DNA of 64,000 nucleotides. Origin: Streptomyces sp. TLI_105 (lineage in GTDB: Bacteria > Actinomycetota > Actinomycetes > Streptomycetales > Streptomycetaceae). The translations under genes and the position numbers were made by a program. Every line of letters begins with the position of its first letter. Positions within the stretch are counted from its first letter, which is position 1. The notes under the pieces are model-generated. The model had not been told where the DNA came from, searched no databases, and was given only the letters and a program-made list of their open reading frames with translations. Below are positions 63,508 to 64,000 of this stretch, piece by piece. The stretch is from the NCBI RefSeq assembly GCF_900105415.1, contig NZ_FNSM01000001.1, positions 2,952,501 through 3,016,500 on the forward strand. Direction: 5' to 3'.

Positions 63508-64000
63508 ATGTCCATCGGTCACACCCTCCTCGGACTCCTGGAGTCCGGACCGCGCCACGGCTACGACCTCAAGCGCGCCTTCGACGAGAAGTTCGGCCAG
63601 GACCGGCCGCTCCACTACGGCCAGGTCTACTCGACCATGTCCCGGCTCCTGAAGAACGGCCTGGTCGTCGTCGACGGCATCGAGGCCGGCGGCGGCCCCG
63701 AGCGGAAGCGGTACGCCATCACCGAGGCCGGCATCACCGATGTCGCCCAGTGGCTCGCCACCCCCGAGAAGCCCGAGCCGTACCTCCAGTCCACGCTCTA
63801 CACCAAGGTCGTCCTGGCCCTGCTCACCGGCCGCGGCGCCGCGGAGATCCTCGACACCCAGCGCGCCGAGCACCTGCGCCTGATGCGCGAGCTCACCCGG
63901 CGCAAGCGCGACGGCGACCTCGCCGACCAGCTCATCTGCGACCACGCCCTCTTCCACCTCGAAGCGGACCTGCGCTGGCTGGAACTGACCGCCGCCCGCC
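63508..64000 (+). CDS. PadR-family transcriptional regulator (C-terminus outside window)
   Basis: ATG at 63508 opens a frame with no stop before the right edge (164 codons seen). The N-terminal winged helix reads LLGLLESGPRHGYDLKRAF, then YGQVYSTMSRLLKNGLV and ERKRYAITEAG, the classic PadR pattern. A helical dimerisation domain of Vir type follows (about residues 95-160). It probably represses its own gene and a neighbouring transporter beyond the window; the target is unknown. There is no ribosome site, so it is probably leaderless. Confidence 0.9.
   Translation, partial: MSIGHTLLGLLESGPRHGYDLKRAFDEKFGQDRPLHYGQVYSTMSRLLKNGLVVVDGIEAGGGPERKRYAITEAGITDVAQWLATPEKPEPYLQSTLYTKVVLALLTGRGAAEILDTQRAEHLRLMRELTRRKRDGDLADQLICDHALFHLEADLRWLELTAAR

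Overview
The window is high-GC actinobacterial chromosome and almost certainly Streptomyces. Third codon positions are nearly all G or C. It carries BTAD/NB-ARC (AfsR-like) regulators, SpoIIE-type phosphatases with HATPase domains, a WhiB-like protein, actinobacterial Fe-S biosynthesis and respiration genes, many lipoproteins, and a single in-frame TTA leucine codon. From memory, the order typA - succinate dehydrogenase - ychF - ppgK - ispH - xseAB - glpX - whiB-like - class I fumarase - fumC resembles the S. coelicolor region between the bldK peptide transporter and the fumarases. No rRNA, tRNA, CRISPR array, phage, transposase or integrase was found, so this looks like core chromosome rather than an island.

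Layout, left to right. 1-3511: the 5' part of an oligopeptide ABC operon on the minus strand (binding protein, permease B, permease C cut by the edge). 3634-4379: a small secreted M15-like peptidase gene preceded by a duplicated signal-peptide mini-ORF. 4730-10651: a complete five-gene oligopeptide importer (binding protein, two permeases, two ATPases). 11008-13032: typA. 13243-15705: an orphan binding protein with a charged insertion. 15906-19632: a succinate dehydrogenase operon (coiled-coil peptide, membrane anchor, SdhA, SdhB). 19635-21626: transglutaminase-like and GH18-like proteins. 21789-24642: a TPM-domain protein with PspA. 24661-28648: a SpoIIE phosphatase, an anti-sigma-type ATPase, a Nudix hydrolase and a 59-aa SPOR-like protein. 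28649-29740: a repeat-rich stretch with no gene I can defend. 29741-30493: a GntR/UTRA regulator with a dre-like palindrome upstream. 30926-35943: a membrane protein, a subtilisin-like protease, a PLP enzyme and a DUF4232 lipoprotein. 36073-39569: an AfsR-like regulator divergent from a tandem ABM-like protein. 39680-43564: ychF, a small membrane protein, ppgK and ispH. 43628-47468: an APC permease, xseA/xseB and a nitroreductase. 47531-50570: a DUF4245 protein, glpX, a WhiB-like protein and a DUF1707 protein. 50893-57899: class I fumarase, four exported proteins and fumC. 57944-63240: a DUF402 protein, a TTA-containing SpoIIE phosphatase behind a coupled mini-ORF, and a class A PBP. 63508-end: a PadR regulator cut by the right edge.

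How the genes work together. Peptide uptake dominates the left end (two operons plus an orphan receptor). Central carbon metabolism recurs: SdhAB, both fumarase classes, GlpX and polyphosphate glucokinase. Signalling genes are interspersed. Most operon ends carry long perfect hairpins, listed individually. Several genes appear to be leaderless, with a TANNNT box ending six or seven bases before the start codon.

The features most worth a second look are: the TTA-containing phosphatase with its GTGA-coupled 54-codon leader ORF; the dre-like operator inside a promoter that faces no gene; matching hairpins behind the binding-protein gene in both peptide operons; the twin signal-peptide starts at 4226-4379; and the paired TACYG-N2-CRGTA palindromes before the acid phosphatase. 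I found no clearly new multi-gene system. The candidates are regulatory and small-ORF level.
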